Assembly: GCA_001599715.1 (NCBI GenBank)
Contig: BCHU01000004.1
Coordinates: 1,178,001 to 1,242,000, forward strand
DNA length: 64,000 nt
Source of the DNA: Phaeotremella fagi
Taxonomy: Eukaryota; Basidiomycota; Tremellomycetes; Tremellales; Phaeotremellaceae
Reading direction: 5' to 3'
The notes beneath the pieces are model-generated. The model did no database searches. It saw nothing but the letters and a program-made list of their open reading frames with translations, and was not told the DNA's origin. Positions 1 through 16,838 of the stretch are shown in pieces. The position numbers were made by a program, and so were the translations under genes. Every line of letters begins with the position of its first letter. Position 1 is the stretch's first letter.

Positions 1-35
1 GAACATGTCTGTGGTCTTCACTGATACACCATCAG

Positions 36-481
36 ACACCTACACAAACGTTAAACAATGGTTACAAGAGATCGATAGATACGCAGTTGAGGGTGTCAAC
101 AAGTTGTTGGTAGGAAACAAATCAGATTTGGCAACCAAGAAAGTCGTAGATTACGCGGCTGCCAAGGTAGGTACCTTTACCTTTATATTTAACGCTCATG
201 CTGACTTTACAACTCAGGCATTCGCCGATGAACTCAACATTCCATTCTTAGAGACATCCGCTAAAAACGCTACCAACGTCGAACAAGCTTTCTTAACCAT
301 GTCCAAACAAATCAAAGACAGGTAAGTGAATTGTTGGTACTCTGGAGGACTACTGAATACTAATCATATGACAACCACCAGAATGGGCTCATCAACCATG
401 GCAGCCGGTCAAGGTGGTAAATCAACAATCAAAGGATTAGGTCAAAACGTCGAACAGAAGGCTGCTGGTGGATGTTGTTAG
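36..481 (+). CDS. YPT1: Rab-family GTPase Ypt1/Rab1, 3' part (5' end outside window)
   Basis: Small GTPase that drives ER-to-Golgi and intra-Golgi vesicle tethering from membranes. Visible exons are about 36-166, 218-321 and 382-481; bases 1-35 look like the end of an intron (branch-like CTGAT, then CAG). The protein holds the Rab effector region [13 protein letters not shown], the G4 guanine-binding motif GNKSDL and the G5 motif ETSAKN. It ends in Cys-Cys at the stop, the double geranylgeranylation signal of Rab proteins. P-loop, switch I and DTAGQ lie upstream and are not in the window. The wording around WLQEIDRYA and the GGCC tail match Ypt1/Rab1 better than Sec4/Rab8; this is family knowledge, not a search. 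The gene is convergent with QCR10. Confidence 0.93.
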
Positions 482-1284
482 ACTACCCTCTAACGTTAAC
501 GTTGACGTTCGAGAAACCATGCACATACCCAGATCACGCCTTTTCTTCTTAGATAATTTCCAATTTTGTATAAGGGAAAGAGTCTTCGTAGACAACTCGA
601 CCTCTTTTTCTTTGTTTTTCCCGCTTTTGATTTGATTTGATAGTTTTCCTTTTTCTCATTTTTTCTTTACTTAGTGCCCCCTCTTTTGAATTCTGATTTC
701 TTTCAACAATCAAATGTATATGACTTCAATTCGATGGTGTTTGTCTATTTTGCAGGGTTTCGGGGATAATCATCTGAAGATAAATCAAGAGTTTCATCTG
801 AGCAGGACAAGATTATCGATGAGCATGTCTATTGCAAACAATCCCACGTCAGATTCATACACTGCAGCAGGCATAGCTCAAAGTGAAACTCCATTCGAGA
901 TAATTAGCAGGGAAGAAACCATCTGTAGAATAAAAATACCCTGTAATTGCCAATCACGACAAGAACCAAGAATTCGAATACCAGTATGCATGCATACCAC
1001 CTCTAGAAAAATTTATCATTTATCAATCCACAGAACCTGGTCTCATTAACAACAAATCCAATCTGAGTTTTCAGACTTTAGAATGGTTTATCGGAATCTG
1101 GGGTGTTATCTGGTATCACGTTTTGTGTTAGTCATGATTCGAGTAAATTCAAGAGTTTGGTTGACTCACCGACAAAGTAGTTTGAGACCTGTAGAAGATA
1201 TTGGTTGTTAGCCTCTTTCTTTATACTTTATGGGAAATAGAATATGGGTTGGAGAGGATGTAGCATTGTTCCCGAGAGACGAAT
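482..1284. other. Intergenic, convergent 3' ends of YPT1 and QCR10
   Basis: About 800 bases between two converging genes. The first 200 bases are T-rich and probably the YPT1 3' UTR. A 111-codon plus-strand open frame near 714-1049 has no recognisable domain or splice logic and is treated as chance. I see no RNA gene or repeat here. Confidence 0.5.
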
Positions 1285-1732
1285 TTAATTGTTTTTCAAC
1301 CACTGAATCCTAACTCGTACCTCCTCTCCCAACGTCTCCTAATTCAGATCCAATACCATCGAGTACCCAAATCCCATGGAAACAAGTACGACTCAATAGA
1401 TCCAATCCCCAACCAGACGAAATATTCGAAACGTTGAAGCTCGACTCACAAAAGGGATTTTCTTCAAGACATCTTTCTGATACAAAGGAACAGAGGACAT
1501 CAAGAGTGAAACAGCGAATCCAGCTCCAGCACCCCAGATGATAAGTGATGGCCTGAACGCTGCGAATCGTCTGTAGAACGAAAGTGGTTAGCTGGATCGA
1601 AGGAGACTAGACGGAAAACGTACTCTGGAGTGAATCCTCCGAAAGCCTTATTTTTTCGTTAGTACTTTACAATCCTCTGCATAGGGGTGGAGATAGACGT
1701 ACGAATTGAGGTTTTGTTCTGTATGCTGGCAT
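1285..1732 (-). CDS. QCR10: Cytochrome b-c1 complex subunit 10 (Qcr10)
   Basis: Small single-span subunit of respiratory complex III in the mitochondrial inner membrane. Exons: 1732-1703, 1646-1624 and 1570-1450, plus a last short exon. Spliced in frame (second donor GTACGT at 1623) the protein reads from MPAYRTKPQF through FGGFTPERFAAFRPSLIIWG to a hydrophobic span and the family signature VLKKIPF, matching yeast Qcr10 (PNLMLWG ... KKIPLLG). The core is about 60 residues, close to the family's 60-80. The last exon is uncertain: after the GTGAGT donor at 1449 either of two acceptors could be used, giving stops near 1304 or 1285. The start shares the divergent promoter 1733-1965 with the next small gene. 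Confidence 0.8.
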
Positions 1733-1965
1733 TGTTGTTGTCTCTTTTTATTAGGTGTATGTATAGAAGACGTTGGTTATGGTTTTGGTGGTGTTTTACG
1801 GATCGGAAGGAGTAGGTGAATAGTGGCATTCTAAATTACGTGTACTTGTTTTTCGATGGTTGTGGCATTTTCCTTTCAACCAATCTCTGTTCAAAGGATT
1901 GGAAGCAGGTTTGATGGAGGTGATATTTGACAAAGAGATGAATCGTGTTGATCTACTCAAACAAG

Positions 1966-2201
1966 ATGTCAAATACTGGTGGTGAGTTTAAATGGGATCT
2001 TCATTTCACCTCAATTCATTTGTACTGACGTTCATAGTCTTCATCATTGGTTTCTTGGTTATCGCCTTAACTTTCATTATCGGTTTGTTCATTCATCTCA
2101 TTCCTGATCCCAATTTCAGCAAACCAGAAAGTATCGATGAAGATCTATCTCTCACTCAGAGCCAATCTCAAACCCAGACTCAAAGTTTTAAATACAAATG
2201 A
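1966..2201 (+). CDS. Single-span membrane microprotein, unknown function
   Basis: Two exons, 1966-1981 and 2038-2201, around a 56-nt intron with GTGAGT donor, TACTGAC branch point and TAG acceptor. Splicing gives about 59 residues: short start MSNTGV, one strongly hydrophobic helix (about residues 6-27), then a polar Ser/Gln/Thr tail containing repeated SQSQ/TQTQ. No signal cleavage motif is obvious. The start at 1966 is chosen because it is the only one that uses the clean intron; an internal ATG at 1992 would drop it. I do not recognise the family. It is convergent with CWH43, with only 132 bases between the stops. Confidence 0.6.
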
Positions 2202-2333
2202 GACGCGAAATCAGTAAAAGTATGCTACAAAGAAGTCCTCCCAGAAATTAGATACTCTACTTGTACGCATATGTATATTCATTAATTTCATTATCTACAG
2301 ATACGATTTCTATCATTAAAACCCCCCATTCAT

Positions 2334-5300
2334 CTACTTCATTCTTTGTATCCCACTACGTTCAGGTGGTTTGTAATACAAAGGTCCATCCCAAACTCGA
2401 TAAACGTGGCCCCTAATTCTATTAGCGACTGAACCACACCCAATCAAAATGAAAGAATAGACACTGACCTCGCCCCATCATCTCTAAATTTCGATGGCAT
2501 ATGCCAAACACTCGGAACCTACGTTTGAGTGATAAATAAAATATACGACAAGTCGTTTACAATGACGTACATCGCTTTCACCTATATGCCAGTATTTTTC
2601 TTGGTCACTCTCGTACACAACCTTAGTTCCTGGAAGCGGTAAGACGAATTTCCCGACTTGTAGTTCAGTATCTGAAATATCCGATTCGTCCACTCGTGAA
2701 AAAGCAACTCTCCAAAGTCCTCTGAATGCTATATATTCACACCAACGCCATCGATCTTCTCTACAAGGCAAAGTGAAGTAATCAGTAAGCGAAAAATTAT
2801 TTTTCCAAAGATCAGAAAATAACTCCCACTCACATCTCTATGTCCCACATGTTACCGTCTTCCATTAGAATCTCATACGGCCATGGTCTCAAAGCACCAG
2901 GACGAGTAACCAGATAGCCCAAAAACACCGTTGGAGTTTCGCCAGTTTCCCTGATCAATCTAGCGATTTCAGTGGTTTGTAATTCTCTATCCAAGGCATC
3001 TTCTTCTTGACCATTATGTGAAACCATCACATCAACCCTCATACCGTGAATATCTAATGTCGCGTGAATTGCTGGTGCTAGTTCCCCGTTTGGTGAAGGT
3101 AGGAGATGGTGGGTTGAGTTTATTATGGGATATTTTGAGAGGAGGGCTGCTCCCCATGTATGTTTGTTTGGACCGGGTCCTAGATCTACGTACTGTGGAG
3201 AATCACATCAGTTAGGTAGACAAGTTACGACTTACATAACCTAATTCCTCAGCTATGACCCTCGTTAAATCTCTATTCCCGTATACAAATCGTTGCACTA
3301 AAAGTGAGTTCAATCCAGACACCATACTCACAATCAGTCTCTAACAATCCCAAAACATCAACCTCCATGTCTTTTATCAACTCCATCATTCTCCATTGAC
3401 TATCTCTTCCTTTCTCATCAACACCAAAATGAACAGTCCAAATACCACCACTGAACATTCGGTGATTGGGATAATAAGGTACAGGTTTTGAAGTTGGGAT
3501 CTTGTTGTACGAAAAGTTGATAGCCAGAACTGCAATGATAGTCCCCAGGATAGATGTCCACTGCCCAACTCTCTTGATACGGATCTTTGATCTGAGACTG
3601 ATCGCTTCTTTCGCTGGAAGTGATAAATCACTTAAAACGGTTGATCCAACTATGATCGTCAACACACAGAAGCCGAGTACGAGATCAGTTCGTTCACGTA
3701 GTAAATGACCATACGGGACGAAAGCATAGGCAGTGGTAATGACGGAAACCACATCCAGAATGATGTTTACCAATAAAGCCGTACCAAAAACGAAAGACGA
3801 TGAACCGATTGATGCACCACGTAAATAACTTGGTAACAAACTGAGAAGGTAGAATATCAATCCTAATCCACCATAAAAACCTATCCAATCTTGATACAGA
3901 TATAAAGTTGACGCTGAGAATGCACCGAGTAGATTGTATGGAATGGAATGGATTGGTAGGTAGTCTGAAACCATCAACGATAATGTTGATACGGCAATGA
4001 CGAAACCACTATGAGGATGTAAAGTTGGACCTGAGATTGGATACCCCGTCCATGTCCATGTGATGATCGTTCCAGAATCAGTGATAAAAGTCTGAATCAA
4101 ATGAATCAGACTACCCAGACCGATCGATATCGTGTATTGTTGGAATTTCGTCAGTGACACATTCGATGTTATTGTCTCTTTCTTGTTGGAGTCTAAGAGT
4201 GAAGCTGGATGAAGGCTTGGTTCTCGATAGGCGTATTCCAGTAAACATAGACCGGCTAGACCTAACCCAATGAGATTCCATCCTCCAGAGGATTGATCAA
4301 CGATACACCAGAAAGGATTTGTAGAATAGTTGATGTACTTCAATAGAATCGTAATGATAAGACCCATTCCCCAAACTTCATGTCAACTTGTCAGTTCAAC
4401 TCTTTAAGCAAAGCTTGACCCACTCTTCCCCTCAGCAAGCAATTCTGGACTACCCTTGAGTCGAGCCCAAACGCCAAAATAACCTAGCCATCCTGACCAG
4501 GTACCCAGAGACACACCTAACAACCTAAGAGCAGGTGTCGGGAGTATATAACAACCCATTCCTGCTAGTACCATAATGATTCTATTGGTTAACAGACCAT
4601 CGCGAGAGATTGTATAGGGGTAGAAGAATGGTTGAGACATAGTATATGCTGATAGATTGGCCAGCAGAGCAAGTTCAGATCCAGCAAGGGCTAGTGTTGT
4701 CAGTAAGTAGAATTGCTCAATACTTACCAAGCTTCCATACGGACCAATAAAACAATTGAATTCCGAGACTGGTAAAAACGGTCCAAAAGCAGACGGCTGG
4801 AAATGTTATTCAGGATTTCCAATCCGCTCCATGTAAATTTACCTAGATAGACATCGCTCAGCCAAGCTAAGGCTGAACGAGGATAGGAGACTTTAGCATT
4901 TGAAGCGGTAGATGTCCAGTCTTGGTTAGCGGATTGATTGCCCGCGCTTGGTGTCGTGACTTGAGGTGATAAATATAAGCCGCTGTCAAACGAGGATTAG
5001 CAACAGGAGCGATTGAAGGGTTCAAGTCTGATCTGAAATCTCGTAACCTACTTCGTTCCATGTGAAACATCAGAAACTTCTTCAGGATTGACTGCATTTC
5101 TAATGTCAACTACTCGTAGCTGTTACAAGTAATGAGCTAAGTCTTCATGACGGCATTATGTAGCTCACCTGCAAACCACCCAGTTCATACGCAGTGCAGG
5201 AATCGAAACCAACATCCCAACCAACCAAACTCCACTCAAACAATGAATATGTACTATAAGCCCCGGGAATTCTTAGCACAGAATGACGATAGTACATCCA

Positions 5301-6023
5301 TATCAAGGGTGGAATCATGAGAACGAAACCGATGAAGAAGAGGTATCTTCGATTTTGGGTTTTTTCGTTACTCGAGTTGACGGTGGAGAAATACATCCAT
5401 GGAAGTGTCAGAAGGAGATACAGTATCATGAAAGTGTCATGAAGGTCGTGATGGTCTCTGGAAGTTATGTAAACCCAACCACCGCTGTTTGGTTAGTTTG
5501 ACATTATCGAGATAAGCCTCACCAGCAGAAAGTTCTGATAATACCAATAATAACTTCAACATCGGCCCAACGACTAGATCCTCCAACATCCTTGGAAGGA
5601 AGGTGATTTTCATTTGTCCCTTTAGCGTTCTCTCTAGAATGAGTGATGTGCGATCTATGAAGTAACCATTGGAATAGGAGTAATAAGAATCTTGGAGTTG
5701 CACACAGAGCTATCAGGATCTGAAAAATGGCTCTGGGAGGTGGGTGATCACCGATGCTGTGTTTTTGTCAGAAAAACTCGAGTGTTACAGAACCTACGTA
5801 GCCGAAACTGATGGTAACCATTCAACCGGCCAACCTAAATCTCAATCAATACAACCACTCGAGATGAAAGACAGCTATACTCACTAGCAACGGAATTTTC
5901 ACATAGTGGGATCCATAATCCACTTGCCCATCCTGTAATCAAGGCGGTGGTGAAAGCTGTCAAGGCGATTGTTGTGTGGAGGTTGGGAATGAAGTTTGCT
6001 GGAATGATGAGGAGTGTTGACAT
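2334..6023 (-). CDS. CWH43: Cwh43: GPI-anchor lipid remodelling protein (PGAP2-like N half + EEP C half)
   Basis: Multi-span ER protein that places ceramide on GPI anchors in fungi. I read about 14 exons. The N-terminal part (exons from 6023 to 4404) has the Frag1/PGAP2 pattern: ANFIPNLHT, WPVEWLPSVSAT, IGDHPPPRA, then several helices. The middle (about 4367-3350) is a long run of membrane helices beginning YINYSTNPFWC. The C-terminal endonuclease/exonuclease/phosphatase fold shows GLLETD, SHNGQEEDALDRE, TVFLGYLVTRPG, and ends GHVYRVWDGPLYY before the stop at 2334-2336. The two halves look like separate open frames because of a stop at 4404, but a 48-nt intron (GTGGGT donor, CTGAC branch, GAAG acceptor) restores one frame and reads through as EGKIWGMGLI. 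The start at 6023 is preferred over an upstream ATG at 6080 because the family begins just before ANFIP. Confidence 0.9.
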
Positions 6024-6509
6024 GGTTTTTTGGATGTGATTGATGGTGGTGTATCTATCACAGTCGCTATTGGTCGACACAAATATTTAATGGTCCCCTT
6101 GGTTGGTATATTTATATTGTATTGATGTTATTTCTATGTTGAGAAATCAGAAATCAACAAGGAATCAATGTAGGTTTAGGTGGTCAACCGCCGGTTAAGT
6201 GTTGGCGGTGGCGGCAAACGACCACGTGCTTCAAGTGTTCAAAACTGTCGACAGTTCATAGAGGTAGTCTCTAAAAAGCTATATGTTCAAGGACAATTTC
6301 AAACCCCACAAGAGGGTCGACAGATTTATCCAGAGTCTGGTACGGAAAGAAATCAAGTTTCACAGATGGAATTTGAATATTGCTCAATTTTTTCGAAATA
6401 GAATTTTACATAGTGGCGGCGCTTTTGAATTGTGGTGTGGAAGGTGCACTGGCGGAGTTGGTTTACATTCTACAATTGTCTTACTAGACTAACTATTCCT
6501 GACTCAAGA
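6024..6509. other. Intergenic upstream of CWH43
   Basis: Nearly 500 bases: the CWH43 promoter side and the 3' side of the next minus-strand gene. It has a short GGCGGTGGCGG stretch and a CACGTG hexamer near 6223. Two overlapping plus-strand open frames (6180-6492) have no domain or splice support and are not called. Confidence 0.4.
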
Positions 6510-7104
6510 TTATCTCTTCGGGTTTCCAAAACCAAACTTCGACATGAGACTACCTATAAGAGAGGAGGAGGGAGCTGAGGCTGAGAGTCGGGCAGCTGAG
6601 AGTCTTTCCTCGATTTTTGCGATTCGCTCATCCTCCTCCTTTTGAGACTCTCTGTCGAATTTCGGTTAATAAATATAACCTCATGTATGTCATGTTCTAG
6701 TCATAAAAGAGTACTTACTTGCTGACCTGCCGAATACCAGGAATGACTCTGATGAAACCCAGAAGATCCGTGAACCCCATAACATCTAAATCATCCAAAT
6801 CTTTCTTCCCCTCTTCATCAGAGTCAGAATCAGAATTATCATCGACTTCAGCCAAGGGATAGAGCGTTTCTAAAATACCATCAATTCTTTCATCAGTACT
6901 GAGCCACAAGCTAGCTGGGTCTAGATCTTTTCGGATATTCGTCCACAACTGAGTATCGATAGCATCATTCTTTGCCACTCTTCCATCAAGTGTGACTAAG
7001 AATCGTTCCCATTTTTGTTTACTCATCATATACTTCTCGAAATACTCAAGAGCTTGGTCTTGTGATAAGGAGGTTTGGGTTTTATCTGTCGAGGTGGATT
7101 GCAT
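6510..7104 (-). CDS. Conserved-looking hypothetical protein, acidic middle and coiled tail
   Basis: Two exons; the first runs from the ATG at 7104 to about 6722 and the second ends at the stop 6510-6512. The intron has GTAAGT, a GACAG acceptor and about 75 nt. The protein is roughly 165 residues: a helical N part containing ALEYFEKYMMSKQKWERFL, an acidic Asp/Ser/Glu stretch (about residues 90-105), then GFTDLLGFIRVIPGI, followed by a Glu/Arg-rich coiled segment and a basic C end. I do not recognise a family. Size and composition suggest a soluble adaptor-type protein, but no function can be assigned. Confidence 0.65.
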
Positions 7105-7507
7105 GTTGAGTGAGCAATATGGATGGATGGATGTTCTAGAAGAGAAAGAAGATTGACAACTTTATTCTCACCATCTTTATTGCGAAGGCTACCCTGACCT
7201 AGGTCTGTCAAAGAAATTCACCAAATTTTTCTCAAAGGATTGTCTGTCTTTCAAAGTCATGACTAAATAATCAAGACCTGTGTCTCATCATATCGGCCTA
7301 CTTCTTGAGAACTCCCAAGCCTTTCACTTACAAAGGAGAAAGTGACAGTCATCACGATTGAATGCGGCAATCTTTTTACAGTACTCGTACATCATTCTCA
7401 AAACATGATTTGACTGAAATACATAGAGAAATGCGCCTGAAAATTGCAAACTGAGAGGTGATATTGAGACTACGCATCTTCTACAAATCTAAAACCAAAA
7501 AGATACT
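7105..7507. other. Intergenic
   Basis: About 400 bases between two minus-strand genes: the 5' flank of the gene ending at 6510 and the 3' flank of the next one. I see no RNA gene, repeat or convincing open frame. Confidence 0.4.
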
Positions 7508-8026
7508 TCACGCCTGACTCCCGCCCTCGGTAGACCCATCTTTAGTTGCATCAACGAAGAGTACGGTGACACAGGCTACAAAAACAGCTACTCCAGCAGC
7601 TGATAACCCCATAGAGAACAGCGAATTTGTGAGTTTACTTATACAAGTATCGTTTGTCTCGGTTGTTTCGGTGTCGTCTTCGCTTTCTTGAATAGTATCT
7701 TCACCTTGCTCACTGACACTCGCACGAGTACTGAAAACAAATCAGAACTTTCAAATATCAAAAAAAAGACTCTTCAAGAAATCTCACCTATTCGATTTCG
7801 ATTTAGATTTCAATAACTTGCTCTCAATGAGGCTATAAAATTCCTCATCCGTTTGGCAACGACGACTTTCTTTCTCCCACGTTCTTTGCGCTTGTCCAAA
7901 TGCCTTACGAAGTTCTTTGATACTGGCGTGGTTCTCGGTTCGGAGTTTTCTGAATGCTTCTCTCAAGGTGGAATTTGGAGATAAGGAATCATAATATTGG
8001 TCGAAGACTCGATCTTTACTAGGCAT
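7508..8026 (-). CDS. Tail-anchored-like hypothetical protein
   Basis: Exon 1 runs from the ATG at 8026 to about 7789, then an intron (GTGAGA donor, TTTTCAG acceptor) and exon 2 to the stop at 7508-7510. The roughly 150-residue protein has a charged helical N region (LREAFRKLRTENHASIKELR), a Lys/Ser patch, an acidic Glu/Asp/Thr linker, and one hydrophobic helix near the C end (GLSAAGVAVFVACVTVLFV) followed by about 15 polar residues. That layout suggests a tail-anchored protein with a cytosolic helical head. It begins a minus-strand run of small orphan genes (7508-9822). No family recognised. Confidence 0.6.
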
Positions 8027-8409
8027 GATGTTCGTGGTTCTTTCTTGATACTTGTATTTGAAGTTCTGGATTTGAAAGAGTATGGTGTTGGAGTGAGCAA
8101 AGTCGGATTACACTGCTTTGATTAACAGTTTTTCTGTGAGTTCATGGTCTTCCCAATTGAAGACGAAGGAGAAAGGAGTTCAGACTCCGCCTTGATCATT
8201 TTAAAATATCAATGTGCCACATGTAAAAAGCTAGAGTTCTGCTATCTTAAGTGTCAACTCAATGCACCAGAGGGCAATTTCCATCGGTCAGCTGAAGTAT
8301 AGTCACATAAAACAGTGAAATCTCACTACACATCATATCACATACAACAGTAGAATTCTACAAAGCATCACTATGGTGAGGCTCCATCCCGGTAAGTCGT
8401 GAATTCATT
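8027..8409. other. Intergenic
   Basis: Nearly 400 bases between two small minus-strand genes. No RNA gene, repeat or open frame of note. Confidence 0.4.
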
Positions 8410-8808
8410 TTATTTAGGTACCAACCCGAACCATTTGGCGAGGGTCTTCCGTTTTGTCTGCTCCCTGCGGGTTCTTTCTGTTTCAGTACTTTTGCCGCTA
8501 TTGCAAACTATCAGTTAATGATCAGATTGGCAAGCCTACCGAATCCGACTGTGATACTGGAGTATACTAGAGGCTTGCTGGAAATCAACGAAAAGTTCAT
8601 CGGCCGAAGTTGAAAGTTGACTTGTAGTTGATTCGGCAAATTCTTTGAACGTCCTTTCAAGGTCATTCAACGTGGATACATCAGCTTGGGAGATGTCTGT
8701 AGTTTTGAATTTGTTGAGGAGGGATCTCCATTCATCTGTTTGCAGATTTCGACTTTGAAGATGGTCATCGAGTTCAGAGAGAGTTTCGTGCCACTTTGCA
8801 AGGGACAT
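8410..8808 (-). CDS. Small helical hypothetical protein
   Basis: Two exons joined by an intron with donor GTAGGC just after about 8541 and an acceptor ending CAAAAG. The protein is about 115 residues: mostly amphipathic helix (WHETLSELDDHLQSRNL, LNDLERTFKEFAEST), then a strongly basic stretch (TERTRREQTKRKTLAKW) and the end GLVPK. There is no membrane helix. It could form a coiled coil. It has the same orientation and small size as its neighbours, but I see no clear sequence homology between them. No family recognised. Confidence 0.55.
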
Positions 8809-8825
8809 GGTGAGTGGTTGTTTGT

Positions 8826-9087
8826 TTACTTTTGCTTAGAGTAGGTGTTTGTAACCTGATTGAGATGTTAGTGGTGGTATTCAAGTAATCTTACTCTTCT
8901 GAATGAAAACACTACTTACTGTACCGTTTGAAGTATGTGTGAGTGGCAAAAGTACCGTTAAAAACAGCAAATAGTTGAAAAAGAAATCTTCCTTTATCCA
9001 TCTGTCAATGAAGATTTCAAAGCTCAGTGATGTCATTTCAGCAATGAAACTACACTCGTACTGTTCACTGTCAACGACTCCCGACAT
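8826..9087 (-). CDS. 45-residue membrane microprotein with two introns
   Basis: Three tiny exons. The first starts at the ATG at 9087 (MSGVVDSEQ). Intron 1 has donor GTACGA and acceptor TTGACAG. Exon 2 gives WIKEDFFFNYLLFLTVLLPL, a single hydrophobic helix. Intron 2 has GTAAGT, a perfect CTAAC branch point and CAATCAG. Exon 3 encodes VTNTYSKQK and stops at 8826-8828. The good splice signals and in-frame joins argue that it is a gene rather than noise. Its stop lies 18 bases from the start codon of the neighbour at 8808, very tight for a fungal gene, so the two could share a transcript. Confidence 0.45.
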
Positions 9088-9594
9088 GGCTCAAAGGAAC
9101 AGTAGCTCGATGTCTTGTCTTACTGTGTAGCAAATAGCTAAGGATTGGTTTCATCTTTTGTGGCAGCAAAATTTGATCAAAGGAGGGTAAGAGGATTTTT
9201 GATGGAGTTTGGAGGATTACCAATTGCAGTGCAAAATCGGACTGAACGGTCGTTTTCCAATCTCAATCTTCAATGAGATGAAACGGGCGATAGCTAAGCC
9301 AAGATACTCTCTGAGTCTACGAATGATTTTCATCAGACTATGCTGTGCAAAGTAGGAGATTGCAAAGTAGTTTATAATCGTCTCGCTGATTGACGGAACC
9401 AGCACGTCTTACAGCTACAGTATCTAATCCATCTATCTCAAACGTCCGTCGATAACTCAAACACAATTCTACAAGTTCCATAAAGTCTTCAATTTGACGC
9501 ATTTTTTACAAAGTTATGACTGAAGGTAGAAAACCGAAAGCTGCAGCTAAACTTTCGCTCATCAATCTGTGCAAGAACAAGAAAAACTCACTCA
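9088..9594. other. Intergenic
   Basis: About 500 bases between two small minus-strand genes. An open frame at 9217-9405 (minus) lacks any recognisable feature and was not called. Confidence 0.35.
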
Positions 9595-9822
9595 TCATCT
9601 CCACAATGAATTATCTTTAACATCTCTCAGACCCTCCTTACTCATCTGTTGGAATCCAAATTCGTGAATCGACACACCTGGTAATATAAGATCTGGATAT
9701 GTAAGATTGAGATGGCAGAGTGAGAGGAAGATTATGATGATGGTTATTGATGATAGGACTAGACATGGATGTTGTTGGATTCTTGATGGTGATGGTCTGG
9801 GAGGGTTGATCATTGATGGCAC
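9595..9822 (-). CDS. Putative signal-anchored microprotein
   Basis: Single exon of 75 codons. A Pro/Ser-rich N end is followed by one hydrophobic helix (about residues 20-40, core SSITIIIIFLSLC), then a polar C part with MSKEGLRDVK. It resembles a signal-anchor protein. No intron was found, unlike its neighbours, and a GTGAGT follows just after the stop, so the C end could be misjudged. No family recognised; it may be a real microprotein or a chance frame. Confidence 0.35.
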   Translation of the reverse strand: MPSMINPPRPSPSRIQQHPCLVLSSITIIIIFLSLCHLNLTYPDLILPGVSIHEFGFQQMSKEGLRDVKDNSLWR

Positions 9823-10841
9823 GAGTTGGATTTAAAGTTTTCACAAAGATAACACTATTCTTGTACTTATTTAATTTATGTTGAAGTCGATGCCAAGTGT
9901 TTAAGCTGTGGTCACCTTGACGATATTTTATAGTTGCTTGTTTACAATCAATGCATATCCAGATGTAAATATCTTGCCATCACCGTGACAAAGGAAAACT
10001 ATATACTGTATCATCCTTTGGTAGAGGGGACAGCTATTTTTTCTATCGCGTCAAAAGCGTTTCATGATTTCATGGCGGTGTAGGTGGGAAAGTGATTGAT
10101 GGTGTGTAGTAAAAGGATGATGAAGATGAAGGTCATGGTTATGGGGATGACAGTGTATGAGTATGATACTTGAGTGAAGCATTACAGTAAGAATGCTGAG
10201 ATGTATTGGGAGTCCAGTATTAAGTTATACGTAAGAGATGAGAAATTGTATTCTAACCGCCGGAACGACAAAGCGCCACGATGGGGGTGACGGCGACGAC
10301 GCTACTTGGGGTGACGAGAGCATAGTCAATAATGGTGACAAGGGGTCCTAAGCTTTTTCTCAGGGGTTATCTGCATACATTCTTCTCATTCATTTATCAT
10401 TCTTTACTATTACATCTTCATTGCTCATACTCATACTCTATACCCCACAACATCCCACTCACGATAACCAAAAAAGTCATACTTTAGGGTAAGAAAGATA
10501 GAACGGAGGACAGGACAAGAAGAGGTTTTATAGAGACACAACAACCCCTTTGTGTTATCAATCATCACCTTTTACCATCTCAATATTGGTGAACGATCCA
10601 TCACAAGTGAGTGTACTCCTTGACTTGATGAAATTTCAAACTAGCAGACGCGTTCGAAACCAAAAAGACCGCGTTGACATCCCCTCATTATGACAATGAC
10701 CACTCTGAACGGACCTCTCAGTAACGAAGACGAGTGATAAATGCTGATCGTTTTTGTAGATCATATACATCTCATATCGTGTACATAATTTCATTATCTC
10801 TCATATGAACAATAACGACAAAGTATCATAAGCCACACATC
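9823..10841. other. Divergent promoter region of CHD1
   Basis: One kilobase between a minus-strand microprotein gene and CHD1. A locally GC-rich patch lies near 10256-10350 (CCGCCGG, GACGGCGACGACG). A GTGAGT following CATCACAA near 10606 may be the donor of a 5' UTR intron of CHD1; its acceptor was not settled. Confidence 0.4.

Positions 10842-16838
<5,997 letters not shown>

Noticed and set aside
714..1049. 111-codon plus-strand open frame after YPT1
   Set aside because: No domain, no splice signals, lies in the region shared by two converging genes, low-complexity translation.
6180..6492. Two overlapping plus-strand frames upstream of CWH43
   Set aside because: Neither shows a recognisable motif or introns; position fits promoter sequence.
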